From Cytophagia bacterium (GTDB lineage: Bacteria; Bacteroidota; Bacteroidia; Cytophagales; Cyclobacteriaceae), in assembly GCA_013373005.1 (NCBI GenBank), contig JABXIP010000328.1, positions 1-10,321 on the forward strand: a stretch of 10,321 nucleotides of DNA, written 5' to 3'. A program made the translations under genes and the position numbers. Below the pieces are notes generated by a model, which had not been told where the DNA came from, did no database searches, and was given only the letters and a program-made list of their open reading frames with translations. Within the stretch, counting starts at the first letter, position 1, and each line of letters starts with the position of its first letter. Positions 1 to 6,266 of the stretch are shown one piece after another.

Positions 1-2634
1 GTCTGGAGTTCTGTTGATACCAACCACTGCAAGCGTTCTTCCTTGAACGTTGTAGGTTAAGCTGGCCTCCCAGAATTTCTCATAGTCTGTATAATTCAAA
101 CCTGCGTTGATGATATGTGGAGGCTGACCAACAAAGCTTCTTGTGGAGCTGAAGTTCTCACCAGTTCTCAATCCGTTTTCTCTACCAAGAGCCTCATTAG
201 CATCGATGTCTACTTTGGCATCGGTAATGGTTACGTTAGAGATGAAAGACAAATTCTCAAGAGCTGGGGTAATAAAGTTCAAGCTCTTTCTCAATTCAAA
301 TTCAAAGCCTGCAATAGTAGCATCACCTACGTTGTTTGGTTGCAAGTCGTTTGGAGCCTGAGACTGTCTAACCATTTCAATTGGGTTAGAGAAAGTCTTG
401 TAGAAACCACCGATTGAGATGGTCTCGCCTCTGCCAAAGAAGTACTCATATCTCAGGTCGAAGTTGTTTACATTCGTTTCAACCAGGTCGATGTTACCAA
501 TAAAAGTTCTTCCGGTTAAAACGTCCTGAATCTCCGCAGTTGACTTCTCTTTGAAAGAAGGTCTGGCTATAGTTTGTGAGTAGGAAGCTCTGATATTAGC
601 GTTTTCAACCACATTGTAAATTAGGTTTACAGATGGGAAGAAATTGAATGAGCTCATTACGTTGTCATCGTTGTAAACGATACCGGTTGGGTCGTTAGGG
701 TTAGCACCAGCCTGGTTCACACCTGTATACCACTGATCGTACTGCTCAACTCTTACTCCCACAATACTTTTAAGTTTTTCAGAAAGAGCAAGCTCTCCCA
801 TAATATAACCACCGATGATGTTGATTCTGCCTTCGTATGAGTTAGAAAGGTTGAAGTTGTTTTCCATGTAAACACCAGTTCCTCTGGAAGGAGTCCAGAT
901 GTTTTCTTCAGCGAACAATCTATCAGCATCACCATTAAGGTTTAGGTTGTTTTGGTTACCTCTAATACCTACGCCAAAGCTTTGAATTTCATAATCTCTT
1001 GTTTTGTAGATATTGCTGGCACCAACCTTAAGCTTAGACTCTCTACCACCCAAGCTAAAGTTCTGATTAAAGTCTACTTTGGCTACGTAGTTAGTTTCAT
1101 TCAAGAGTCTCCAGATTCTATTGGCTTCACCACCTTCTTGAGCGTTGATGGTTATGTTCCCGGCATCATCAGTAAAAGGAGTAATTCTAACGTCCTTGTC
1201 ATTGATAGTTGCGAATGTTGGAGAAACTTTCCACTCGATTGAGCTTTCGTTACCATTGAAGTAGTGCTCACCGGCAACCAATACATTGGTCAAAAATCTT
1301 TCAGTATACTCAAGGTTGTCAACATATGAGGTGTTGAAGTTATTGTTAGATCTAACTCTTGTTCTGTAAGCAGCTCTTGAAGTACCATTCTGAATGTGCA
1401 TGGCTTGCACTCTGTATTTGTTTTTATCAGACTTAAGTGAAATACCTGCAAGTCCACTTAATTGAACATCGTTTACACCTAATGGACCGGTAAATCTGGT
1501 GTCTGCAACCAATTCATATTGGCTATTGTTGGCTGGCTTCACGTAGGCAGCATCAACAGCATTTTCGTAGAAAGTGGTAGTGTTGCTGTAGTTTATAGCT
1601 CCAATGTAACCCAGTTTAAGTCCTTTAAAGTCTACCTGATTACCTGTAGAAATGCTCAAACCAACGTTTGGTTTACTGTTTGCTGTTTTAGCAGCCATAT
1701 TAGGGTTGAAAGACCTGGTAATGGTTTCAATTTCCGGGTCTCCGGTAATTGGCAAGGCAATGTCTCCATTTCTTCCATCGAATGGCAAATCTCTTGTTCC
1801 ATCGTCAAAGCCTAAGAAATCGGTTCCACCTGTATTGTAGGTGAGGTAATCGTTTCTAAAGTGCATGCTAGGATTATACTCTGTGCTGAATGAGATTGAA
1901 GTAGTTTTCTCATCAGGAAAGTCTTTGGTTTCAATGTTTACAGTTCCACCTACAAAATCAGCACTTAGGTCTGGGGTGAATGTTTTGTAAACAACCAGGT
2001 TATCGATCAGATTGGTTGGGAAAATATCGATCTGAATTGCATTTCTGTCTGGGTCAAGACCCGGTACTTCCATTCCATTAAGAATGGTTTTGGTGTATCT
2101 GTCTCCAAGACCACGAACAAATACGTACTGTCCGCCTTGAATTGAAACACCAGGAACTCTTTTAATAGCACCGGCAACATCACTGTCTCCTGATCTCTTG
2201 ATTTGTTGAGAAGAGATACCATCAATTAGATTAGATGACTTTTTCTTCACAGTTAGAAGCGCAATGTCTGTGGTTTTAATGGCTTCAGCAGTTACTACTA
2301 CCTCACCAATTTCTGACACAGCTTCTTCCATCCAGATAGCTTCAATCACAGTGTTTTCTCCGGCCTTCACTACCACTTCACTGATAGTAACAGAATTGTA
2401 GCCAACGAAAGTAGCTTGAATGGTGTAAGTACCTGGAGCAGCTTCAATTTCGAACTTACCATCAAAGTCCGACACAGCACCAGCTCCTGTACTAGGAATA
2501 ACCACCTGAACACCCCACATACCTTCACCAGTGGCACGTTCAAAAGCGGTTCCTCTAATCTTACCGTTCTGCGCACTCAGCGAGAATGCACCAAGGGTAA
2601 AGATGAGCGTTAAAACAAATTTTAGGTTTTTCAT
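1..2634 (-). CDS. TonB-dependent outer-membrane receptor with carboxypeptidase-regulatory-like N-terminal domain (3' end cut by window edge)
   Basis: An uninterrupted frame of 878 codons runs from ATG at 2634 to base 1 without a stop, so the C-terminus lies outside. Residues 1-21 form a signal peptide (MKNLKFVLTLIFTLGAFSLSA, cut near SA/Q). Residues about 22-110 fit a CarboxypepD_reg-like beta-sandwich (GKIRGTAFERATGEGMWGVQ, then DFDGKFEIEAAPGTYTIQ). Residues about 128-238 fit the TonB plug, with RVPGVSIQGGQYVFVRGLGD at 159-178, LNGMEVPGLDPDRN ending at 198 and the plug end GGTVNIET near 228-235. The rest is alternating aromatic/polar beta-barrel sequence such as NNFDLRYEYFFGRGE. Family members import siderophores, glycans or other large nutrients across the outer membrane using TonB-ExbBD energy; the substrate is not readable here. 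From memory of relatives, roughly 60-90 barrel residues are missing. It follows the lipoprotein gene on the same strand after an 84-base gap containing a hairpin. No clear Shine-Dalgarno site precedes the ATG, which is usual in Bacteroidota. The family call is firm; the ligand is unknown. Confidence 0.95.
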   Translation of the reverse strand, partial: MKNLKFVLTLIFTLGAFSLSAQNGKIRGTAFERATGEGMWGVQVVIPSTGAGAVSDFDGKFEIEAAPGTYTIQATFVGYNSVTISEVVVKAGENTVIEAIWMEEAVSEIGEVVVTAEAIKTTDIALLTVKKKSSNLIDGISSQQIKRSGDSDVAGAIKRVPGVSIQGGQYVFVRGLGDRYTKTILNGMEVPGLDPDRNAIQIDIFPTNLIDNLVVYKTFTPDLSADFVGGTVNIETKDFPDEKTTSISFSTEYNPSMHFRNDYLTYNTGGTDFLGFDDGTRDLPFDGRNGDIALPITGDPEIETITRSFNPNMAAKTANSKPNVGLSISTGNQVDFKGLKLGYIGAINYSNTTTFYENAVDAAYVKPANNSQYELVADTRFTGPLGVNDVQLSGLAGISLKSDKNKYRVQAMHIQNGTSRAAYRTRVRSNNNFNTSYVDNLEYTERFLTNVLVAGEHYFNGNESSIEWKVSPTFATINDKDVRITPFTDDAGNITINAQEGGEANRIWRLLNETNYVAKVDFNQNFSLGGRESKLKVGASNIYKTRDYEIQSFGVGIRGNQNNLNLNGDADRLFAEENIWTPSRGTGVYMENNFNLSNSYEGRINIIGGYIMGELALSEKLKSIVGVRVEQYDQWYTGVNQAGANPNDPTGIVYNDDNVMSSFNFFPSVNLIYNVVENANIRASYSQTIARPSFKEKSTAEIQDVLTGRTFIGNIDLVETNVNNFDLRYEYFFGRGETISIGGFYKTFSNPIEMVRQSQAPNDLQPNNVGDATIAGFEFELRKSLNFITPALENLSFISNVTITDAKVDIDANEALGRENGLRTGENFSSTRSFVGQPPHIINAGLNYTDYEKFWEASLTYNVQGRTLAVVGINRTPD

Positions 2635-2666
2635 TATGATTTGTAATTAATATGTAGTCTCTAAAG

Positions 2667-2699
2667 AAATTGCTCGTGAGCAGGGCCCACGAGCAATTT
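2667..2699 (-). terminator. Strong intercistronic hairpin, possible terminator or attenuator
   Basis: Bases 2667-2678 (AAATTGCTCGTG) and 2688-2699 (CACGAGCAATTT) form a perfect 12-bp inverted repeat around a 9-base loop. On the minus strand the stem begins 19 bases after the lipoprotein stop codon. Its 3' arm ends in TTT and continues with CTTTAG, giving a short broken T-run. It fits an intrinsic terminator for the lipoprotein transcript. However, the receptor ATG is only 32 bases further on, leaving little room for a separate promoter, so partial termination or an mRNA-stabilising stem inside an operon is also possible. The stem is certain; its function is inferred. Confidence 0.6.
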
Positions 2700-2718
2700 T
2701 ATCTTGTCTATTTAAGTC

Positions 2719-4695
2719 TTATTGGAAATCAGCACCTGCGAACAAACCAAGTGCAGAAGTGTAAGACCAGCCAAGGCCGGAAATATCAGCTCCTTTTGTT
2801 TTTGTTGCAGTAGTAACCAAAGAGTTACTAGCAGGGAATTTCACAGTTTCGTTATTAGTGATTTGGCTGGCTTTAGCAGTAACTAAAGAACCGTCCAATT
2901 TATCGTTCAAGATTTTGTTGATATCGGTGAAAGTGGTTGCACCAGACACATCAACTTGGTTGAATTCGTTACCAGAGAAGCTGATGATATCATTAGCATA
3001 GTTGTCAGAGTTGGTTGGGTCATCACTAAGAGATCCACCAGCACCGTCATCAGATCCGTCAGCATCAAGCTCTAGGTCTAAACCAGCTTTGAAACCGAAG
3101 AAGTAGATGTCTTGCATATCGTACTGAGCGCCATCTCTAAGGTCAGCGAAGTCAGAAGCATTTCTACCCCAAGCAGTACCACCTTTGAATTTACCGATCT
3201 CAGGATCACCAGCATCAGTTCCTTCAGGACCATCAAGCTCGAAAGCGTGATCTGAATCCCAGCCAGCGCCAGCTTCCTGACCGATGTATACAATGTTAGT
3301 AGCAGTACCAGACCAACCTTGGTCAGTATCGAATCCGTCATCATCAGGGTTCAATACAATGAAGTTTGAGATGTTAACAGTACCACCGAAGATTTCAACT
3401 CCATCATCTGCAGAGTTGATAGACTCAACATTGCTGATAGTGGTTTCAGAACCGACACCACCAAGAGTCAAACCTTGAAGCTCGTTACCTGGGCCTAATT
3501 CCTGACCAGTAAATCTGATAGATACATAAGTTAATGAACCTGAATTGTCATCAGCTACAGTACCACCGTACAAACCTTCAGTTACGGAAGAAGGAATACC
3601 TTCAATTTGCTTTTCAGCAGCACTAGCAACAATAGGAGCTTTACCTAGAATCAAAACACCACCCCAGTATCCAAGGTCGGTAGAAAGGTCTAGAGTTGAG
3701 TTGAACTCACCAACGTTAATGTTATCGTAGATTGTAGTGAATACGATTGGATCAGACTCAGTACCGTCTGCCATGATTTTACCACCTCTTGCAACAAGAA
3801 GTACTGAAGCAGCAGCACCAGTACCGTCAGTACCTTTTACAATAGTACCTGGCTCGATAGTTAAAGTAGCATTATTACCAACAATCACTCTACCGTTAAG
3901 GATCCAAGCTTTGTCAGCAGTCATTGTGAAATCTTTGTTGATGATACCTGCAATCATGTTTTGCTTGAACTCAACATCAGCACCACCAATTTCTTTGATT
4001 TCAGTTGCTTCAGTTACTGTGAAAGTAGCAGTAGCATCAAGCACAGTTACAACAGCAGTAGCATCATCAGTTTGTCCTTCACCGTCAGTTACTGTTAAAG
4101 TAACAGACTTAGGGCCAATAGCAGCACCAGTCAGTTCTACAACAACGTCACCAGAAGTGGCGTCTGCAGCAGGCTCACTAGTAATAGTTGCAGTACCTTC
4201 GTTAGCAGTTACAGCAGCAGAAGCGTAGCCGCCTGGAGTAGATACTGTGAAAGTCATGGTGGCAGTAGCACCTACCTGAATTTCCTGAGCAGCAGGAGCA
4301 GTTACTGAAGGAGCGTCAGAATTTTGAATGTCCAAAACAGCTGTAGCATCATCAGATTGACCTTCAGCGTCAGTTACTGTAAGAGTTACAGAACCAGCAC
4401 CGGCAGTAGAACCAGCAACGAAAGAAACAGCGATAGTTCCTTCTGCGTCACCTGCAGTAAGATCGGTTGAAATAGTAGCAGTACCTCCAGTTGCAGTAAC
4501 TGCGCTTGAAGCGAAGCCACCCGGAATGGTAACTGTAAATGAAACAGTGGCAGTAGCACCAACGCCAACATTAGCTGAAGCAGGAGCAGATACTGAAGGA
4601 GCCGGAGCCGGATCATCTTCAGAACATGCAGCAACAACCAAAATTAGAGCGGCCGCTACAAATAGGTTGATTAAACGTTTAACAGAGTTTTTCAT
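2719..4695 (-). CDS. Predicted surface-exposed lipoprotein with two Ig-like repeats and a beta-helix-like domain; substrate unknown
   Basis: The protein has 658 residues from ATG at 4695 to TAA at 2719. An in-frame TTG at 4725 would add ten residues before the signal peptide, so the ATG is preferred. The type II signal peptide has a basic start (MKNSVKRL), a hydrophobic core and lipobox VAAC with lipidated Cys24, followed by S-E-D-D. In Bacteroidota an acidic stretch right after the Cys is the known lipoprotein surface-export signal. Residues about 33-128 and 129-220 are two Ig/cadherin-like repeats, both with SVTLTVTD and DDATAV motifs. From about 245 on, short beta-rungs (NATLTIEPGTIVKG, ASVLLVARGGKIMADG, DDGVEIFGGTVNISNF) suggest a right-handed beta-helix. 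Asp-rich loops (NPDDDGFDTDQGW, DADGSDD) could bind calcium. No type IX sorting domain is evident at the C-terminus (ALGLFAGADFQ). Adjacency to a TonB-dependent receptor suggests a capture role at the cell surface comparable to SusD, although it is not SusD-like in sequence. I recognise the architecture but know no assigned function. Confidence 0.88.
   Translation of the reverse strand: MKNSVKRLINLFVAAALILVVAACSEDDPAPAPSVSAPASANVGVGATATVSFTVTIPGGFASSAVTATGGTATISTDLTAGDAEGTIAVSFVAGSTAGAGSVTLTVTDAEGQSDDATAVLDIQNSDAPSVTAPAAQEIQVGATATMTFTVSTPGGYASAAVTANEGTATITSEPAADATSGDVVVELTGAAIGPKSVTLTVTDGEGQTDDATAVVTVLDATATFTVTEATEIKEIGGADVEFKQNMIAGIINKDFTMTADKAWILNGRVIVGNNATLTIEPGTIVKGTDGTGAAASVLLVARGGKIMADGTESDPIVFTTIYDNINVGEFNSTLDLSTDLGYWGGVLILGKAPIVASAAEKQIEGIPSSVTEGLYGGTVADDNSGSLTYVSIRFTGQELGPGNELQGLTLGGVGSETTISNVESINSADDGVEIFGGTVNISNFIVLNPDDDGFDTDQGWSGTATNIVYIGQEAGAGWDSDHAFELDGPEGTDAGDPEIGKFKGGTAWGRNASDFADLRDGAQYDMQDIYFFGFKAGLDLELDADGSDDGAGGSLSDDPTNSDNYANDIISFSGNEFNQVDVSGATTFTDINKILNDKLDGSLVTAKASQITNNETVKFPASNSLVTTATKTKGADISGLGWSYTSALGLFAGADFQ
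4036..4599 (-). repeat. Two tandem Ig-like repeats of about 96 codons inside the lipoprotein gene
   Basis: Residues 33-128 (4599-4312) and 129-220 (4311-4036) align end to end. PSVSAP matches PSVTAP, VGVGATATVSFTV matches IQVGATATMTFTV, and GGFASSAVTA matches GGYASAAVTA. SVTLTVTDAEGQSDDATAV matches SVTLTVTDGEGQTDDATAV. The fold is probably an Ig-like or cadherin-like beta-sandwich serving as a stalk that lifts the beta-helix body away from the membrane; the fold is inferred from the strand pattern, not shown. The protein copies are close but codons differ, so the duplication is not very recent. Confidence 0.85.
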
Positions 4696-4828
4696 GTTTT
4701 CGATTAGGTTTAAATTCGAACACAAAAAAACTCTATCGCTTTCAGAAAGCGTTTACGCCTTTGTTAAGAATAGTTGTCATTCCGTTTATTAAAAAGTTAA
4801 TTGTATTAACGGAATGTTAACTCAGATT
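4696..4828 (-). promoter_or_regulatory. Intergenic leader between the MoxR and lipoprotein genes
   Basis: This 133-base gap is AT-rich and holds several inverted repeats. A 6-bp stem with a 3-base loop lies at 4737-4751 (CGCTTT/AAAGCG) and is followed on the minus strand, after six bases, by seven Ts (4730-4724). A promoter for the lipoprotein gene should lie here if it is not co-transcribed with moxR. The best -7-like match to the Bacteroidota TAnnTTTG consensus is a poor one (TATTCTTA, 4772-4765), so no promoter is assigned. No Shine-Dalgarno site is apparent before the ATG. Confidence 0.35.
4791..4810 (-). terminator. Possible weak intrinsic terminator after the MoxR gene
   Basis: On the minus strand GTTAAT (4810-4805) and ATTAAC (4801-4796) form a perfect 6-bp stem with a 3-base loop, followed at once by TTTTT (4795-4791). 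It lies about 18 bases past the MoxR stop. The stem is almost pure A/T and so weak. A second, mutually exclusive 9-bp inverted repeat (4778-4786 with 4808-4816, CATTCCGTT/AACGGAATG) shares three bases with it. Placement suits a terminator; strength does not. Confidence 0.35.
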
Positions 4829-5818
4829 TTAATGGTTGATAGGGATCTTTTTAAGCAGCTTTTCGATGATCTGCTCGGTAGTGATGCCATCGGCTTCAGC
4901 CTCATAATTAAGGATGATTCTGTGGTTTAGCACATCGCTGGCAATTTCTTTGATGTCTTCCGGCAATACATAGTCTCTCTGATTAAAGAAAGCAATGGCC
5001 TTAGCCGCAAGGTTTAGGTTAATACTCGCTCTTGGTGAAGCACCGAATTGCATGTAATAGGCTTCATCGCTTAAACCATACTCTTTAGGGCTACGAGTAG
5101 CAAATACTAATTCTATTATGTATTTCTCTAAAGACTCTGAAATGGTTACTTGGTTCACCTCTTCTCTGATAGAGAAAATATCTTCTTTAGTAAGTAGAGT
5201 TTCCAGATTAGGTTGGAAGTTCATGTTGGCCATTCTACGCATTACCTCCAACTCTTCATCTTTGGTAGGGTAATCGACCTTTACCTTAAGCATGAAACGG
5301 TCAATCTGTGCTTCAGGTAAGCTGTAGGTTCCTTCCTGATCGACAGGGTTCTGAGTAGCTAACACAAGGAAAGGTCGGTCGAGCTTGTAGCTGGTCTCGC
5401 CAATGGTTACGGTTTTCTCTTGCATGGCCTCAAGCAATGCAGACTGTACCTTCGCAGGAGCACGGTTCACTTCATCGGCCAATACTACATTGGCGAAGAT
5501 AGGTCCCTTCTTTACTTCAAACTCAGCTTTCTTCTGATTATAGATCATGGTACCGATCAAATCGGCAGGCAAAAGGTCTGGTGTAAACTGAATTCTTTGG
5601 AAGTCCAGATGAAGCACATTGGCTAGGGTATTAACCGTAAGCGTCTTGGCAATACCGGGAACACCTTCCAGCAAAATGTGGCCATTGGTAAATAGTCCCA
5701 CCATAAGACGGTTTACCATATACTCTTGTCCAACAACGATTTTACCAACTTCGGCCGCTACGCGGTTGATTTTATCCTGATGCTCTTTTTTAAGTTCCGC
5801 AGAAACTAACTCTTCCAT
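4829..5818 (-). CDS. MoxR-family AAA+ ATPase
   Basis: The protein has 329 residues, a normal length for the family, from ATG at 5818 to TAA at 4829. The order of motifs is that of MoxR (AAA_3) ATPases: Walker A GVPGIAKT at 52-59, Walker B VVLADE at 111-116, sensor 1 ATQNP at 154-158, LPEAQIDRF at 167-175 with a likely arginine finger at R174, and sensor 2 in GASPRA at 259-264 followed by the small C-terminal lid domain. All key nucleotide-binding residues are present, so it should be active. MoxR proteins act in the cytoplasm as hexameric chaperone-like ATPases that mature or activate partner complexes, often with VWA-domain or DUF58 proteins encoded directly downstream. Here the downstream gene is an unrelated lipoprotein 133 bases away and the upstream neighbour is divergent, so no partner is visible. 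The client cannot be named. Confidence 0.96.
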   Translation of the reverse strand: MEELVSAELKKEHQDKINRVAAEVGKIVVGQEYMVNRLMVGLFTNGHILLEGVPGIAKTLTVNTLANVLHLDFQRIQFTPDLLPADLIGTMIYNQKKAEFEVKKGPIFANVVLADEVNRAPAKVQSALLEAMQEKTVTIGETSYKLDRPFLVLATQNPVDQEGTYSLPEAQIDRFMLKVKVDYPTKDEELEVMRRMANMNFQPNLETLLTKEDIFSIREEVNQVTISESLEKYIIELVFATRSPKEYGLSDEAYYMQFGASPRASINLNLAAKAIAFFNQRDYVLPEDIKEIASDVLNHRIILNYEAEADGITTEQIIEKLLKKIPINH

Positions 5819-5990
5819 GATCTAATGCTTAATGCGCGCTAAAATAAATAATTACCTCAAACCTCATACACAATACTTATGTGAGCGCATAAAGTTGCCA
5901 GTTTGGAGGTAAGAGAAAGGCAAATATGGTATAAAAGCATCACGGGTTCAGAACCGTTGATTGCATTTAACAAGAATTAACAGCAAAAAA

Positions 5991-6010
5991 AATTGAAAAT
6001 ATTTTCAGTT
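5991..6010. promoter_or_regulatory. AT-rich palindrome, possible operator
   Basis: Bases 5994-6007 read TGAAAATATTTTCA, a perfect 14-base palindrome. With one T/G mismatch the symmetry extends to 5991-6010. It lies about 180 bases before the MoxR start and 256 before the adhesin start, so it could bind a dimeric regulator of either gene. AT-rich palindromes also arise by chance. Confidence 0.3.
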
Positions 6011-6186
6011 AAATGATTGAAATCTTTCTGTTGGCTCCACTTTAAGTGCAATGCTCGAAAATGCTAGCCTTTTGCTGTTCACATTTCCATTTTTGTTACG
6101 CACCTGTTCCATTATTTAAGCAGTCATTTTGAGAAAATATTGGAGATATCAATAATTGTATTATTCTAATGCAATTGTATTTAGAT

Positions 6187-6198
6187 AGTCAATTGACT
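6187..6198. promoter_or_regulatory. Perfect 12-base palindrome upstream of the SprB-repeat gene, possible operator
   Basis: AGTCAATTGACT is a perfect palindrome ending 68 bases before the adhesin ATG and about 30 bases before the -7-like TAATTTG. Two copies of AATTGTATT lie just upstream (6154-6162 and 6173-6181), so AATTG cores start at 6154, 6173 and 6191. Position and spacing suit a regulator site near the promoter; no regulator family is recognisable. Confidence 0.35.
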
Positions 6199-6227
6199 GG
6201 CAAGAAATAATACGAGATATTCAATCA

Positions 6228-6234
6228 TAATTTG
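6228..6234 (+). promoter_or_regulatory. Weak candidate -7 promoter element for the SprB-repeat gene
   Basis: TAATTTG resembles the Bacteroidota -7 consensus TAnnTTTG with one spacer base missing. It lies 32 bases upstream of the ATG at 6267. No TTTG -33 box is present at the right distance; the nearest similar tetramer, TTGA at 6193-6196, is too far. This is only the best available candidate. Confidence 0.2.
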
Positions 6235-6266
6235 TTTTTGGGCAATAAAAAACAGATTTCACTAGA

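Larger units (their letters stand above)
5819..6266. other. 448-base divergent intergenic region
   Basis: This AT-rich gap separates the divergent MoxR and SprB-repeat genes and should hold the promoters of both. I find no convincing reading frame or RNA gene. It contains a near-perfect 20-base palindrome (5991-6010), a perfect 12-base palindrome (6187-6198), three AATTG-containing sites spaced 18-19 bases apart, and a small GGTTC-A-GAACC inverted repeat at 5945-5955. No full match to the Bacteroidota -33/-7 promoter pair was found. TAATTTG at 6228-6234 is one base short of TAnnTTTG and lies 32 bases before the adhesin ATG. Confidence 0.6.

Noticed and set aside
115..2613. Several open frames of 60-100 codons on both strands at 115-2613
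   Set aside because: All lie inside the uninterrupted 878-codon receptor frame, which has recognisable signal peptide, plug and barrel sequence; the small frames do not.
3737..4228. Long plus-strand open frame (163 codons) opposite the lipoprotein gene, with further plus-strand frames at 3284-3478, 3545-3730 and 4526-4792
   Set aside because: They are antisense shadows of the Ala/Thr/Val-rich lipoprotein. Their products are low-complexity Ser/Val/Pro sequence with no domain.
2719..4695. Calling the lipoprotein SusD or a multidrug transporter
   Set aside because: It lacks the helical TPR-type fold of SusD and has no membrane helices beyond the signal peptide. Beta-rich repeats do not fit a transporter.
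4696..4725. Upstream TTG start that would add ten residues to the lipoprotein
   Set aside because: It would put a polar stretch before the basic start of a standard lipoprotein signal peptide. The ATG at 4695 gives a normal one.
5420..5626. Plus-strand 68-codon frame inside the MoxR gene
   Set aside because: It lies fully antisense to the conserved AAA+ core and has no recognisable features.
6013..6045. Ten-codon ATG-to-TAA frame in the divergent gap
   Set aside because: Too short, with no ribosome-binding site and no resemblance to a known leader peptide.
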